Assembly: GCF_001894925.1 (NCBI RefSeq)
Contig: NZ_BCXD01000024.1
Coordinates: 1 to 64,000 of the forward strand
Direction of reading: 5' to 3'
DNA length: 64,000 nucleotides
From: Rhodococcus rhodnii NBRC 100604
GTDB taxonomy: Bacteria; Actinomycetota; Actinomycetes; Mycobacteriales; Mycobacteriaceae
Below, in pieces: positions 16,285 through 25,566 of this stretch. A program made the translations under genes and the position numbers. Under the pieces are notes generated by a model that was not told where the DNA came from, ran no database searches, and saw only the letters and a program-made list of their open reading frames with translations. Position 1 is the first letter of the stretch, and every line of letters starts with the position of its first letter.

Positions 16285-17271
16285 ATGCACTTCGGACTCT
16301 TCGTTCCTCAGGGCTGGCGGCTCGATCTCGTCGATGTCGACGTCGAAGACCAGTGGCCGACCATGCTGCAACTCGCCCGCCGCGCCGACGACGGGCCGTG
16401 GACGTCGCTGTGGGTCTACGACCACTTCCACACCGTCCCGCTGCCGACCGATCAGGCCGTGCACGAGGCGTGGACCCTCATGTCCGCATTCGCGGCGAGC
16501 ACGTCGTCGGTGCGGCTCGGCCAGATGTGCACGGCGATGAGCTACCGCAACCCCGCGTACCTCGCCAAGGTTGCCGCGACGGTCGACATCGTGTCGGGCG
16601 GGCGCGTCGAGATGGGTATCGGCGGCGGCTGGTACGAGCACGAGTGGCGCGCCTACGGGTACGGATTCCCGCCCGCGCGTGAGCGTCTCGGCAGGCTCGA
16701 CGAGGGCGTGCAGATCATGAAGCAGGCGTGGGAGCACGGCGTCGCGACGCTCGACGGCAGGTACTACCAGGTCGAGGGCGCGACGGTGCGCCCGCTTCCG
16801 TTGCAGGAGGGCGGGATTCCGCTGTGGATCGCCGGTGGCGGTGAGAAGGTCACGCTGAAGATCGCCGCGAAGTACGCGACGCACACCAACTTCGACGGCA
16901 CGCCCGAGGGGTACGCGCACAAGTCCGAGATCCTGCGCGGGCACTGCGCCACCGTGGGAACGGATTTCGACACGATCGTTCGCTCTGCGAACTACAACAT
17001 CGCGATCGGCCGCGACGAGAACGAGGTCGAGGAGCGGCTGCAGACGCTGAAGGCCCGACTCGTGCCGTACGTGGGCGAGGAGGCCGCCGAAGGTGCCCTC
17101 GGCGCCTACCGCGGCATGCCCGGCGTCGGCACCCCGGAGCAGATCGTCGAGAATCTGACGGCGCTCCGGAAGCTCGGACTCGACTACTCGATCTGCTACT
17201 TCCCGGAGGCCGCATACGACACCTCGGGTATCGAACTGTTCGAGCGCGAGGTGATCCCGGAACTGCGCTGA
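16285..17271 (+). CDS. LLM-class F420-dependent oxidoreductase
   Basis: A luciferase-like TIM-barrel oxidoreductase, 328 aa, of the actinobacterial TIGR03560-like group that normally uses coenzyme F420. Diagnostic pieces are MHFGLFVPQGW, WVYDHFHTVP, the AMSYRNPAYLAKVAATVDIVSGGR region (seen as KVAATVDIVSGGR), GIGGGWYEHEWRAYGY and GIPLWIAGGGEK. The start ATG lies inside the longest reading of the divergent sigma gene, leaving a short shared promoter region. The gene stands alone. Substrate is unknown; hydride transfer to or from F420 is inferred from the family. Confidence 0.87.
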   Translation: MHFGLFVPQGWRLDLVDVDVEDQWPTMLQLARRADDGPWTSLWVYDHFHTVPLPTDQAVHEAWTLMSAFAASTSSVRLGQMCTAMSYRNPAYLAKVAATVDIVSGGRVEMGIGGGWYEHEWRAYGYGFPPARERLGRLDEGVQIMKQAWEHGVATLDGRYYQVEGATVRPLPLQEGGIPLWIAGGGEKVTLKIAAKYATHTNFDGTPEGYAHKSEILRGHCATVGTDFDTIVRSANYNIAIGRDENEVEERLQTLKARLVPYVGEEAAEGALGAYRGMPGVGTPEQIVENLTALRKLGLDYSICYFPEAAYDTSGIELFEREVIPELR

Positions 17272-17322
17272 CCAGCGCACGAATGTCCGATTTGCTCCGA
17301 ACGTCGCGGTACTGTGGACCGG

Positions 17323-17973
17323 GTGACTGTAACGAGTGCAGCCGACGAGAGCGCTGTGGGTATGTTCGATGCCGTGTCCGACTGGGCTGTCGGATTGATG
17401 GACCGGATCGGCGGCGTGGGCGCGGGAATCGCGATCGCCGTCGAGAACCTCTTTCCGCCCATCCCCAGTGAGGTGATCCTGCCGCTCGCCGGATTCGCCG
17501 CAGCGCGCGGCAGCATGACGGTCGCCGAGGGCATCATCTGGACGACGATCGGCTCGGTCGTCGGCGCACTCGTCCTCTACTACCTCGGCCGCGTCGTCGG
17601 CCTCGAACGCCTCTACAAGATCGTCGACAAGATGCCACTCGTCGACGTCGCCGATCTGCAGAAGGGTGTCGAGTGGTTCGACCGCCACGGCACCAAGGCG
17701 GTGTTCTTCGGCAGGATGGTGCCGCTCGTGCGGAGCGCGATCTCCGTGCCCGCCGGCGTAGCACGAATGCCGCTCGGCATCTTCGTCCTGTTCACGGCGC
17801 TCGGTAGCGCGATCTGGAACTCGATCTTCATCCTCGCCGGCTACTACCTCGGCGAGAACTGGGAGGTCGTCGAGCAGTACGCCGGGATCCTGCAGTACGT
17901 CGTTCTCGCCGCCATCGTCGGACTCGTCGGCTGGTTCGTCTACAGCAAGGTCAAGGCCCGGGCGAGGTCCTGA
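17323..17973 (+). CDS. DedA/SNARE-associated family membrane protein
   Basis: Polytopic membrane protein, 216 aa, of the DedA family (undecaprenyl-phosphate or lipid translocases in characterised members). The family signature is clear: the re-entrant segment ENLFPPIPSEVILPLAG, an acidic residue followed by FFGRMVPLVRSAISVPAG, and later GSAIWNSIFILAGYYLGENW. GTG 17323 is favoured because TACTGT lies exactly 7 nt upstream, pointing to a leaderless start; a GTG three codons earlier is possible. Downstream spacing gives no operon partner. Its lipid substrate is inferred, not visible. Confidence 0.87.
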   Translation: MTVTSAADESAVGMFDAVSDWAVGLMDRIGGVGAGIAIAVENLFPPIPSEVILPLAGFAAARGSMTVAEGIIWTTIGSVVGALVLYYLGRVVGLERLYKIVDKMPLVDVADLQKGVEWFDRHGTKAVFFGRMVPLVRSAISVPAGVARMPLGIFVLFTALGSAIWNSIFILAGYYLGENWEVVEQYAGILQYVVLAAIVGLVGWFVYSKVKARARS

Positions 17974-18088
17974 AGCACGGGCGAGGCCTTGAAGCAACGG
18001 GTCTCGGCCGACCGGGCGTCGGTCCGGCACGGCCGGAGGTTCGTCGGGTGTGCGAAGTGTGTCGGACCCTTCGGCTAGTGTCGTACTC

Positions 18089-19420
18089 ATGTTCGATTCG
18101 GGTGGGGGCGGCTCGGGAAACGGGCTGGTAGACGTAGCGGGACTGGTCGAGTCCAAACGCGTGCTGGCGTGTGCGGAGTATCGGCATATCCGTGCGATCG
18201 GCGGGTTTCACGCGGCGCGGGTGGCGGCAGAAGCGAACGGTCCCGTGGGGACTCCAGGCGAGTCGGCAGCGAACGAGATGTCGCTCGCACTGGGGATGAG
18301 CGAAGGGCGCGTGTGGTTCGCGATCACGCTGTGCGAGGACCTCGATACCCGGCTGCCGCTCACGAATACCGCGTTCTCGGTCGGTGAGCTCGATTTGGCG
18401 CAGGTCCGCACGATCCACAACCTCCTACAGAACCTGTCGGACGAGAAGGCACGCATCGTCGAGGCTGCGTTGTTCGCGCGGGGTCCGATCGACCGGCTGC
18501 CACCGGCACGCTTGAGTGGACGACTCCGTCGTTTGGTCGCACGCTACGACCGTGACGGGTTCGCTGAACGCTCGGCGCGCGCGAAGGAGGAGCGGTACAT
18601 CTCGGTCAAGCAGTGCGACGACGGCATGGCATTCCTCTCGGGCGAGCTCCCCTCGCTCGATGCCGCGACGATCTGGAACCGGCTCAAGGAAATGGCCATC
18701 GGCGACGTGTGTGCCGGTGACGAAAGAACCATGAGTCAGCGTCATGCCGATGCACTCGTCGCGCTTGCCGACGGCAGCGGGCGGCTCACGTGTGGCTGTG
18801 GACGTGACGGGTGCGCGACCGCCGTCCCGGCCGCAGGTAAGCGTGGCCCGTTGGTGCAGATCGTCGTGAGCGACGGCTCGATCGGTTTCGGGTCGTTCAG
18901 TGGCGGATCGTTCGGTGCCGGTGCCGGTGCCGAGAGTGCCCCCGGCGGTGATTCGGCAGCGATCCCTAGCGTCGGGTTCCTGCCCGGTGTGGGACCGCTC
19001 GATCCCGAGACGGTGCGCGCAGCGATCGCGCACTCGGCGACCCAGCGTATCCACGTCAGCGCGGTCGATCCGGTCGAGCCGGCACCGGATATCGCGGCCC
19101 TGCGATACCGAATCCCGCGTTCCCTCGCGGACCGGATCCGGTCCCGTGACGGGGTGTGCCGGTTCCCGCACTGTGCGGTCCCGGCATCGAGTTGCGACAT
19201 CGACCACACGATCCCGTTCGACCACGAGCATCCCGACCAGGGCGGCAGGACCGAGGAAGCGAACCTCGCGTGCCTCTGCCGACGCCATCACCGCTGGAAA
19301 ACGCAGGGCCGCATGACAGTCCGGCAACTCGGCGACGGGCTGCTGCGCTGGACGATGCCCGACGGCCAGGTCTACGACACCGAACCCGACTCGCCCGCGT
19401 TCTGGGCAGCGGGAGCCTGA
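18089..19420 (+). CDS. DUF222 / 13E12-type HNH endonuclease-domain protein
   Basis: A 443-aa protein of the actinobacterial 13E12 repeat family. The N-terminal two thirds form the DUF222 region (about 30-300), and the C-terminal HNH nuclease fold reads CRFPHCAVPASSCDIDHTIP followed by CLCRRHH, with the zinc-knuckle cysteines and the catalytic His pair intact. TAGTGT lies 7 nt before ATG 18089, so the mRNA is probably leaderless. Such genes occur in many dispersed copies in Rhodococcus and Mycobacterium. Their biological role is unsettled; recombination or mobile-element origin has been proposed. A Gly/Ser-rich low-complexity stretch lies near residues 270-300. Confidence 0.88.
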   Translation: MFDSGGGGSGNGLVDVAGLVESKRVLACAEYRHIRAIGGFHAARVAAEANGPVGTPGESAANEMSLALGMSEGRVWFAITLCEDLDTRLPLTNTAFSVGELDLAQVRTIHNLLQNLSDEKARIVEAALFARGPIDRLPPARLSGRLRRLVARYDRDGFAERSARAKEERYISVKQCDDGMAFLSGELPSLDAATIWNRLKEMAIGDVCAGDERTMSQRHADALVALADGSGRLTCGCGRDGCATAVPAAGKRGPLVQIVVSDGSIGFGSFSGGSFGAGAGAESAPGGDSAAIPSVGFLPGVGPLDPETVRAAIAHSATQRIHVSAVDPVEPAPDIAALRYRIPRSLADRIRSRDGVCRFPHCAVPASSCDIDHTIPFDHEHPDQGGRTEEANLACLCRRHHRWKTQGRMTVRQLGDGLLRWTMPDGQVYDTEPDSPAFWAAGA

Positions 19421-19424
19421 ACGC

Positions 19425-20096
19425 TCAGCCCCGGCGGCGGAGGAACTCGGGGAGATCGGCGGGTTCGATGACGAGCCGCTGGTGTTCGCTCGTCCGAACC
19501 TCCTCGGACTGACCGATCCGGTCGGTGAGGTAGGCCCATTCCTCGGGCGGGATCTGCGCTTCGGCCCGCGCGAGGACGGCCTCGTCGCTCGTGCCCCACC
19601 AGAGCGGCATGGGCGAGACCATCTCATAGACCGGCGACTTGCTCTTGCGGTGGCGGTCGTCGAGAACGGCGACGGCGGGCATGCGCTTGCCGATCCTCGG
19701 CTTGGGCTTCGGGAGTTCCGTGTTGCGGGTGACGAGCGCGAACACGGGATTCGACTCGTCCTTCGCGATGTCGATCAGCGCGAGCAGGGTGACGCCGCGC
19801 GGATGGATCTCCGAGACCACAGCGGGCACCAGCGGCCCGTTCGCGTACATCGCACCGATGCTGCCCATCTTTCGCGGCACCCACACGATCACCCACATGC
19901 AGCTCAGTGCGGCGACCGCGAGCACGACGGCGACCACCGTCGTCCAGATGCGGTCGGCGAGGAACGCGATCACCGCGCCGGCGACGAGGACGATCGCGAG
20001 GACCGCCGCGGACAACTGGAGCCGGCGCATGTCACCCCAGGTCTGGTTGACCTTGCGGGTCTGCGCCGCATCGACGTCGAACTGGAACTTCCTCAC
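19425..20096 (-). CDS. DUF3239-like membrane-anchored protein
   Basis: A 223-aa protein with two adjacent hydrophobic segments near residues 28-75 (AVLAIVLVAGAVIAFLA and a second Val/Ala-rich span), then a soluble domain with EIHPRGVTLLALIDIAKDE and a tail ending DLPEFLRRRG. The pattern resembles the DUF3239 proteins of Rhodococcus and Corynebacterium, but this is from memory and not certain. Its stop lies 5 nt from the end of the convergent HNH gene, and its start is 11 nt from the end of the XPB gene, which lies upstream on the same strand. A shared transcript with XPB is possible. Function unknown. Confidence 0.65.
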   Translation of the reverse strand: MRKFQFDVDAAQTRKVNQTWGDMRRLQLSAAVLAIVLVAGAVIAFLADRIWTTVVAVVLAVAALSCMWVIVWVPRKMGSIGAMYANGPLVPAVVSEIHPRGVTLLALIDIAKDESNPVFALVTRNTELPKPKPRIGKRMPAVAVLDDRHRKSKSPVYEMVSPMPLWWGTSDEAVLARAEAQIPPEEWAYLTDRIGQSEEVRTSEHQRLVIEPADLPEFLRRRG

Positions 20097-20107
20097 AGTG
20101 ACCGAAA

Positions 20108-21784
20108 CTAGCCGATCGCGGGCCCGAGCAGGTCGTCGGCGTCGGTGATCCGGTACGCGTAACCCTGCTCCGCGAGGAAGCGCTGGCGGTGCGCGGCGTA
20201 CTCGCTGTCGAGCGTGTCGCGAGCGACGACCGAATAGAAGTGCGCCTGGCCGCCGTCGTGCTTGGGCCGCAGCAACCGGCCGAGGCGCTGTGCCTCCTCC
20301 TGCCGCGATCCGAACGTCCCCGACACCTGGACCGCGACCGACGCCTCCGGCAGGTCGATCGAGAAGTTCGCGACCTTCGAGACGACGAGCGTGTCGATCT
20401 CGCCGGTACGGAACCTGTCGAACAGCTCCTCGCGCTCCTTGGTCTTCGTCGAGCCCTTGATGACGGGCGCGTCCAGCGCCTCACCGAGTTCGTCGAGCTG
20501 ATCGATGTACGCGCCGATGACGAGCGTCGACGCGCCCTCGTGCCGACGCAGGATCGATTCGACGACCGGGATCTTGGTGCGCGCCGTCGAGCACAGCTTG
20601 TAGCGCTCCTCGGGTTCGGCCGTCGCGTAGGCCATGCGCTCGGCGTCAGTGAGCGTGACCCGGACCTCGACGCAGTCGGCGGGCGCGATCCAGCCCTGCG
20701 CCTCGATGTCCTTCCACGGAGCGTCGTACCGCTTGGGGCCGATGAGCGAGAACACGTCGCCCTCGCGGCCGTCCTCGCGCACGAGCGTCGCGGTGAGGCC
20801 GAGGCGGCGCCGCGACTGCAGATCGGCCGTCATCCGGAAGACGGGTGCGGGCAGCAGATGCACCTCGTCGTAGACGACGAGCCCCCAGTCGCGCGAATCG
20901 AACAGTTCGAGATGCTTGTACTCGCCCTTGGTCTTGCGCGTGACCACCTGATAGGTCGCGATGGTGACCGGGCGGATCTCCTTCTTCTCGCCCGAGTACT
21001 CGCCGATCTCGTCCTCGGTGAGCGACGTGCGCGCGATCAGTTCGCGCTTCCACTGCCGCCCCGCGACGGTGTTGGTGACGAGGATCAGCGTCGTCGCCTT
21101 CGCCTTCGCCATCGCGGCGGCACCGACCATCGTCTTGCCCGCGCCGCACGGTAGCACGACGACGCCGGACCCGCCCGCCCAGAACGAATCCGCGGCCATC
21201 TCCTGGTAGTCGCGCAGGTGCCAGCCGCCCTCGGCGCCGTCGGTGTGACCGTCGTAGTCGAGTTCGATCGCGTGCGCCTCACCGTCGACGTACCCGGCGA
21301 GGTCTTCGGCGGGCCAGCCCACCTTGAGCAGTTCCTGCTTGAGCCGGCCGCGTTCGCTGGGATGGACGACGACGGTGTCGTCGTCGAGCCGCGCACCGAG
21401 CATCGGCGCGATCTTCTTGTGGCGGGTCACCTCGGTGAGGACGGCGCGGTCCAGGCTCACGAGAACCAGCCCGTGCGCGGGGTTCTTCACCAGCTGCAGC
21501 CGCCCGTAGCGGGCCATCGTGTCGACGATGTCGACGAGCAGCGGCTGCGGCACCGCGAACCGCGAGTAGGAGACGAGCGCGTCGACGACCTGCTCGGCGT
21601 CGTGGCCGGCGGCGCGCGCGTTCCACAGCGCCAGGGGCGTGATCCGATAGGTGTGGACGTGTTCGGGAGCGCGTTCGAGTTCGGCGAACGGCGCGATCGC
21701 CTGACGTGCCTCGTCGGCCCGTTCGTGGTCGATCTCGAGCAACAGGGTCTTGTCGGACTGGACGATGAGCGGCCCGTCGGTCAC
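20108..21784 (-). CDS. ercC3: XPB/ERCC3-type DNA repair helicase
   Basis: SF2 3'-5' DNA helicase resembling the XPB subunit of eukaryotic TFIIH and Rv0861c. The N-terminal ~150 residues form the XPB/Ssl2 N-terminal domain (Helicase_C_3-like). Then come Walker A (PCGAGKTMV), motif Ia (LVTNTVAGRQWKRE), DEVH box (VVYDEVHLLPAP), motif III (LTATLVRED), and motifs V/VI (VSKVANFSIDLP, EEAQRLGRLLRPK). GTG 21784 is chosen for the strong GGAGGAGG site 8 nt upstream; length 558 aa. It presumably acts in repair-linked strand unwinding. Its likely partner, which carries the same N-terminal module, is encoded at 25567-27834. Confidence 0.93.
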   Translation of the reverse strand: MTDGPLIVQSDKTLLLEIDHERADEARQAIAPFAELERAPEHVHTYRITPLALWNARAAGHDAEQVVDALVSYSRFAVPQPLLVDIVDTMARYGRLQLVKNPAHGLVLVSLDRAVLTEVTRHKKIAPMLGARLDDDTVVVHPSERGRLKQELLKVGWPAEDLAGYVDGEAHAIELDYDGHTDGAEGGWHLRDYQEMAADSFWAGGSGVVVLPCGAGKTMVGAAAMAKAKATTLILVTNTVAGRQWKRELIARTSLTEDEIGEYSGEKKEIRPVTIATYQVVTRKTKGEYKHLELFDSRDWGLVVYDEVHLLPAPVFRMTADLQSRRRLGLTATLVREDGREGDVFSLIGPKRYDAPWKDIEAQGWIAPADCVEVRVTLTDAERMAYATAEPEERYKLCSTARTKIPVVESILRRHEGASTLVIGAYIDQLDELGEALDAPVIKGSTKTKEREELFDRFRTGEIDTLVVSKVANFSIDLPEASVAVQVSGTFGSRQEEAQRLGRLLRPKHDGGQAHFYSVVARDTLDSEYAAHRQRFLAEQGYAYRITDADDLLGPAIG

Positions 21785-21981
21785 GGATGTGCCTCCTCCT
21801 CTGTCGCCGCGGGATGGATGCAGCAACCTGTCCATTCTTCCGAAAACCGCGCGGTCGTGCCACGGGGCGCTCCCGCTGCCGCGTCGAGGGCGCGGATCGG
21901 GCGAGTCTCCGGCGCGTGATTTGATGGATCGGGCGCCGCCCGCCGGCGATCCCCGCGTGGCGCCCGCCGAGAGGAGTTCTT

Positions 21982-22569
21982 TTGCCGACCGACCCCGGCC
22001 CGACCGACCCCGGCCCGGCCGCCCCGTCACCCGAACAGCCCGAGCGGCCCCCTGCGCGCAGCGGCACCTCGGCGAAGCGGGTGCGCGTGCTCGCGGTGCT
22101 CACGGCGGCGGGTGCTGCCCTCGCGGGTGCCGCCGTCGTCGCGAATCCGGAGACGCCCGATCCGCTCTTCGCCGAGGGCGACTGCATCCAGGCCGCGATC
22201 GGCGTCTCGGGCGAGGTGACCGACGGGCCGCGTCTCGCGTCGTGCGAGGACCCGTCGGCGGTCTACGAGGTGGCGGCACTCGTCGCCGGCCCGGCCGAGT
22301 GCGGCGACCAGGACAGTCACCTCTCGGTCGAGGGCCACACGTACTGCCTCATGGCGAACCTCCTGCCCGACGAGTGCTACCTCGGCAGCACCGACGGCAC
22401 CGAACTCGCGCCCGCATCGTGCGACGTCGACCGGACGATCCGCGCCGCGCAGCGGTTCGACGGAGACGAGGCGGACGGCGAAGCAGCGACCATGTGCGCC
22501 GACGGCGAGGTGCCGCTGGCGTATCGCGAACACGCCCGCACCTACTGCATCGTCGACGGCAGAACCTGA
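21982..22569 (+). CDS. Membrane-anchored Cys-rich hypothetical protein (LppU-like)
   Basis: A 195-aa protein. A Pro/Thr-rich, probably cytoplasmic N-terminus (TDPGPTDPGP repeat) is followed by a basic patch, one transmembrane helix (about 33-55) and an extracytoplasmic domain with eight cysteines, likely paired as disulfides. The start is TTG 21982 behind GAGAGGAG. The domain FAEGDCIQ ... CEDPSAVYEVAALV resembles the septum-associated or LppU-type actinobacterial exoproteins, recognised only loosely. It stands alone between the XPB gene (divergent) and the M20 peptidase gene. Function unknown. Confidence 0.6.
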   Translation: MPTDPGPTDPGPAAPSPEQPERPPARSGTSAKRVRVLAVLTAAGAALAGAAVVANPETPDPLFAEGDCIQAAIGVSGEVTDGPRLASCEDPSAVYEVAALVAGPAECGDQDSHLSVEGHTYCLMANLLPDECYLGSTDGTELAPASCDVDRTIRAAQRFDGDEADGEAATMCADGEVPLAYREHARTYCIVDGRT

Positions 22570-22642
22570 CACCCGCTCGCAGCAGTGCCCCTGCTTGTAC
22601 AGTGACGGCTTCCGTGCGGTCCACGACTGACGAGGGGCGGGC

Positions 22643-24028
22643 ATGACGTCGAGCACTACCGAGCATCCGTTCGGCAGCGATCATCCGTTCGCCCGCGCGG
22701 TGGACGCGCTCCGCGCCGTCGTGCGGATCCCGACGATCTCCTACCGCGACGACGAGCGGATCGATGCCGCCGCCTTCGAGCGGCTGCTCACCGAACTCGC
22801 GGAACGCTTTCCCCGGGCCCATGCGCTCGACGTGACGCGGATCGAACCCCACGCCCTGCTCGTCCGCTGGGCGGGTGAGACCGACGCCGATCCGATCGTG
22901 CTCATGGCGCATCTCGACGTCGTCCCGGTCGACGGGGACGCGCCCTGGACGCGCCCGCCGTTCGGCGGCGATCTCGCCGACGCACCCGAGGGGCTGTGCG
23001 TCTGGGGGAGGGGAACACTCGACGACAAGGGCTCGGCCGTGGCGATCCTCACCGCGGTCGAGACGCTCCTCGAATCCGGATACACGCCCGCGCGCGACGT
23101 GTGGCTCTCGTTCGGCTGCAACGAGGAGGTGTCCGGTGACGCCGCGCCGCGTGCCGTCGCGACGCTGCGCGAACGCGGCGTGACGCCGTGGTTCGTCCTC
23201 GACGAGGGCGGCGCGATCGCGTCGGGCGCGTTCCCCGGCGTCACCGCGCCGATCGGGGTCGTCGGCGTCGCCGAGAAGGGTTCGACGATGATCGAACTCG
23301 TCGCCCGCGGAGGCGGCGGCCACGGCTCGACGCCCGCCGCGAACGGTCCCGCCGTCCGCATCGCGAACGCCGTCGCGGCGCTCGACCGCCTCTCGCTCCC
23401 ACGCCGGGTACCCGCGCCGACCCGCGAGCTGCTCGCCCGGCTCGCACCGCATCTCGGCGGCCCGCTGCACCCGCTCGTCGGCAGGATCGTGCGCGCCGAA
23501 TCGCTCGTCGCGTCCGTGCTCGCACGCGCGGGAGCGGAGACGCGCGCGATCGTGCAGACCACGCTCGCCTTCACGACGCTCTCGGCCGCCGACGGCATGA
23601 ACGTGATCCCCACGACCGCGAAGGCCGGTGTCAACGCGCGCATCCTGCCGGGCGACACCGTCGCCGACATCGTCGCCCGGATCCGCCGCGCGATCGACGA
23701 CGGCGTCGAGATCGACGTCGTCGAGGCAGCCGAGCCGAGCGCCGTCTCGCCCTACTCGACGGCCGAGGTCACCGACCCGGCGTTCGCACTGCTCGAATCG
23801 GTGATCGGGGAGATCTTCCCGGACGCCGTCCCGTCGCCGTACGTGATGATGGCGGCGACCGACTCGCGGCACTTCACCGAGATCTGCGCCCGCGTCTACC
23901 GGTTCTCGCCGTTCCGGATGTCGCGCGAGCAGCGTGCGACGATTCATTCGGTCGACGAGCGGATCACCGTCGACACGCTGCTCGAGGGCGTCGGCTGGTA
24001 TCGCTCGCTACTGCAGCGGCTCGGCTGA
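22643..24028 (+). CDS. M20/M28-type zinc metallopeptidase
   Basis: Co-catalytic zinc aminoacylase/carboxypeptidase, 461 aa. The metal and catalytic motifs are intact: LMAHLDVVPVDG (His/Asp), WGRGTLDDKGS (bridging Asp), CNEEVSGD (Glu general base) and a C-terminal ATDSRHFTE His. The inserted dimerisation domain contains GGHGSTPAANGPAVR. Layout is like the CPS1/PM20D1 carboxypeptidases. ATG 22643 is preceded by GAGGGGCGGGC, and a TACAGT box lies about 40 nt upstream. It ends overlapping the convergent MFS gene by 21 nt. Likely role is cytoplasmic peptide or N-acyl amino acid hydrolysis; substrate unknown. Confidence 0.88.
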   Translation: MTSSTTEHPFGSDHPFARAVDALRAVVRIPTISYRDDERIDAAAFERLLTELAERFPRAHALDVTRIEPHALLVRWAGETDADPIVLMAHLDVVPVDGDAPWTRPPFGGDLADAPEGLCVWGRGTLDDKGSAVAILTAVETLLESGYTPARDVWLSFGCNEEVSGDAAPRAVATLRERGVTPWFVLDEGGAIASGAFPGVTAPIGVVGVAEKGSTMIELVARGGGGHGSTPAANGPAVRIANAVAALDRLSLPRRVPAPTRELLARLAPHLGGPLHPLVGRIVRAESLVASVLARAGAETRAIVQTTLAFTTLSAADGMNVIPTTAKAGVNARILPGDTVADIVARIRRAIDDGVEIDVVEAAEPSAVSPYSTAEVTDPAFALLESVIGEIFPDAVPSPYVMMAATDSRHFTEICARVYRFSPFRMSREQRATIHSVDERITVDTLLEGVGWYRSLLQRLG

Positions 24029-25474
24029 GGCCGGCTCCCGCGGCGCGAAGGCGACGACGGCCGCGGCGATCGCCGCCGAGCCCGCGCAGATCGCCCACAC
24101 GACGAGATAACCGCCGAGGGTCGCGCCGCCCGTCGCGGCGGGATCGGCCGATCCCGTGGAGGTCAGCGCGAGCGCGAACATCGCCGACGCGAGGGCGCCG
24201 CCGATCGTCTTCGTGGTGTTCGTCGCGCCCGTCGCGAACGCCGTCCGCTCGGGCGGCGCCGCCGATGCGGCCGATGCGGGCAGGGCCGCGACGAGCGCGC
24301 CGCTGCCCAGCCCGGCGACCGCGACACCGAGCATCACCGCGACGAAGAAGGCGTTCAGTGGGATCAGGCTCCCGTACCCGGCCGCGACGACGAGCAGCCC
24401 CACGGTGATGGCACCGCGCTGGCCCACGCGCGTCGCGACGAACGGCATGAGAAGCGCACCCGCCGCCATGCACAGCACGTACAGGCCGACGAGCAGCGAC
24501 ACAGCGCCCGGTCCGACGCCCAGCCCGTAGCCGACGCGGTCGGGGTCGGCCTGCGCGAACGTCGACAGCGGGATCTGCGCGCCGAGCACGCTCATCCCGA
24601 ACAGGAAGGCCGCGAGTTGCACCGGCCACTGCCCCGGGCGGCCGAGCAGCCGGACGTCGACGAGCGGATCGGTCGTGCGCAGCTGCAGCGGGACGAAGCC
24701 CGCGAATGCGGCGACGCCCAGCACGAGCACGAGCCACGGCAGCGGCGACGAGGGCCCGAGCACGCGCACCGTCACCAGGCCCGTCATGACGAGCCCGATC
24801 GCGAGCGCGAACACCCCGAGCCCCCGCAGATCGAACCGCCCACCGCTCGGTACCGGCGCATCGCGCACACCGAGCAGCACGACGACGAAGCAGCCCGTCA
24901 CGGCGAGGGCGGGCACCGCCATGAGCGCGGGAACCCCGAGGACGCCGGACAGCGCGCCCGCCGCGAGCGCGCCCACGAGACAGCCGATCTCGAGGGCGGC
25001 GACGAGATACGCCGCCGCCCGCCGCGTGAGGATCGCCTGCTGCGGACCGGTGGCGCGGCGGTGGATCAGCGCGATCTCGATGGGCAGCCACACGGCGTAG
25101 GCGGCCTGCAGCGACCAGCCGATCAGGAAGACGGTGAAGCCGGGTGCGAGAACGAGAATCCACGATCCCGCCGCGACGATCGCCGTCGACACGAGCAGTA
25201 CGTTGCGATGACCCCACAGATCACCGAGCCGGGAGAGCAGCGGCACGACAAGTGCGGACAACGCGAGCTGCGCCGCCTCGAACCAGTTGACGTCGCCCTC
25301 GAGGATCGCGAGGTGATCGGCGATCTGCGGGAACAGCGGCGTGTAGTAGGCCTGCAGGATGCCGCTGACGATCTCCACGCCCGCGAGGTAGCCGATGATC
25401 GTCCACAGCCCACCGGGAGCGCCCCCGATTCCCGCCGCCGACAGCGACTTCGGCCGTCCACCTCGCACCGCCAT
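24008..25474 (-). CDS. MFS multidrug-type transporter
   Basis: A 488-aa integral membrane protein with about 14 hydrophobic spans, as in the DHA2/EmrB-type drug:H+ antiporters. Motif A-like sequence SRLGDLWGHRNVLLVS is visible in the loop after helix 2, and GAQIPLSTFAQ marks the middle of the protein. ATG 25474 is used because GGAGG lies 5 nt before it; a GTG two codons earlier is too close to that site. It sits between the M20 peptidase (convergent, overlapping) and the XPB-associated gene 86 nt upstream on the same strand. Substrate unknown. Confidence 0.85.
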   Translation of the reverse strand: MAVRGGRPKSLSAAGIGGAPGGLWTIIGYLAGVEIVSGILQAYYTPLFPQIADHLAILEGDVNWFEAAQLALSALVVPLLSRLGDLWGHRNVLLVSTAIVAAGSWILVLAPGFTVFLIGWSLQAAYAVWLPIEIALIHRRATGPQQAILTRRAAAYLVAALEIGCLVGALAAGALSGVLGVPALMAVPALAVTGCFVVVLLGVRDAPVPSGGRFDLRGLGVFALAIGLVMTGLVTVRVLGPSSPLPWLVLVLGVAAFAGFVPLQLRTTDPLVDVRLLGRPGQWPVQLAAFLFGMSVLGAQIPLSTFAQADPDRVGYGLGVGPGAVSLLVGLYVLCMAAGALLMPFVATRVGQRGAITVGLLVVAAGYGSLIPLNAFFVAVMLGVAVAGLGSGALVAALPASAASAAPPERTAFATGATNTTKTIGGALASAMFALALTSTGSADPAATGGATLGGYLVVWAICAGSAAIAAAVVAFAPREPASAEPLQ

Positions 25475-25566
25475 GTGCACCTCCGCGAGCGTGCAGCCCG
25501 ATGCGCACGTCGGAGGTGAACCTACGACTCCGGCGCCCTCGCTGCAGCCCGAACACGCGCGCGCGG

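Noticed and set aside
16270-18156. 628-aa open frame on the minus strand
   Set aside because: Antisense shadow of the F420-type oxidoreductase and DedA genes; no recognisable domain.
18050-19420. 13E12-type HNH gene as evidence of an active mobile element
   Set aside because: No terminal repeats, target duplication or transposase are visible around it.
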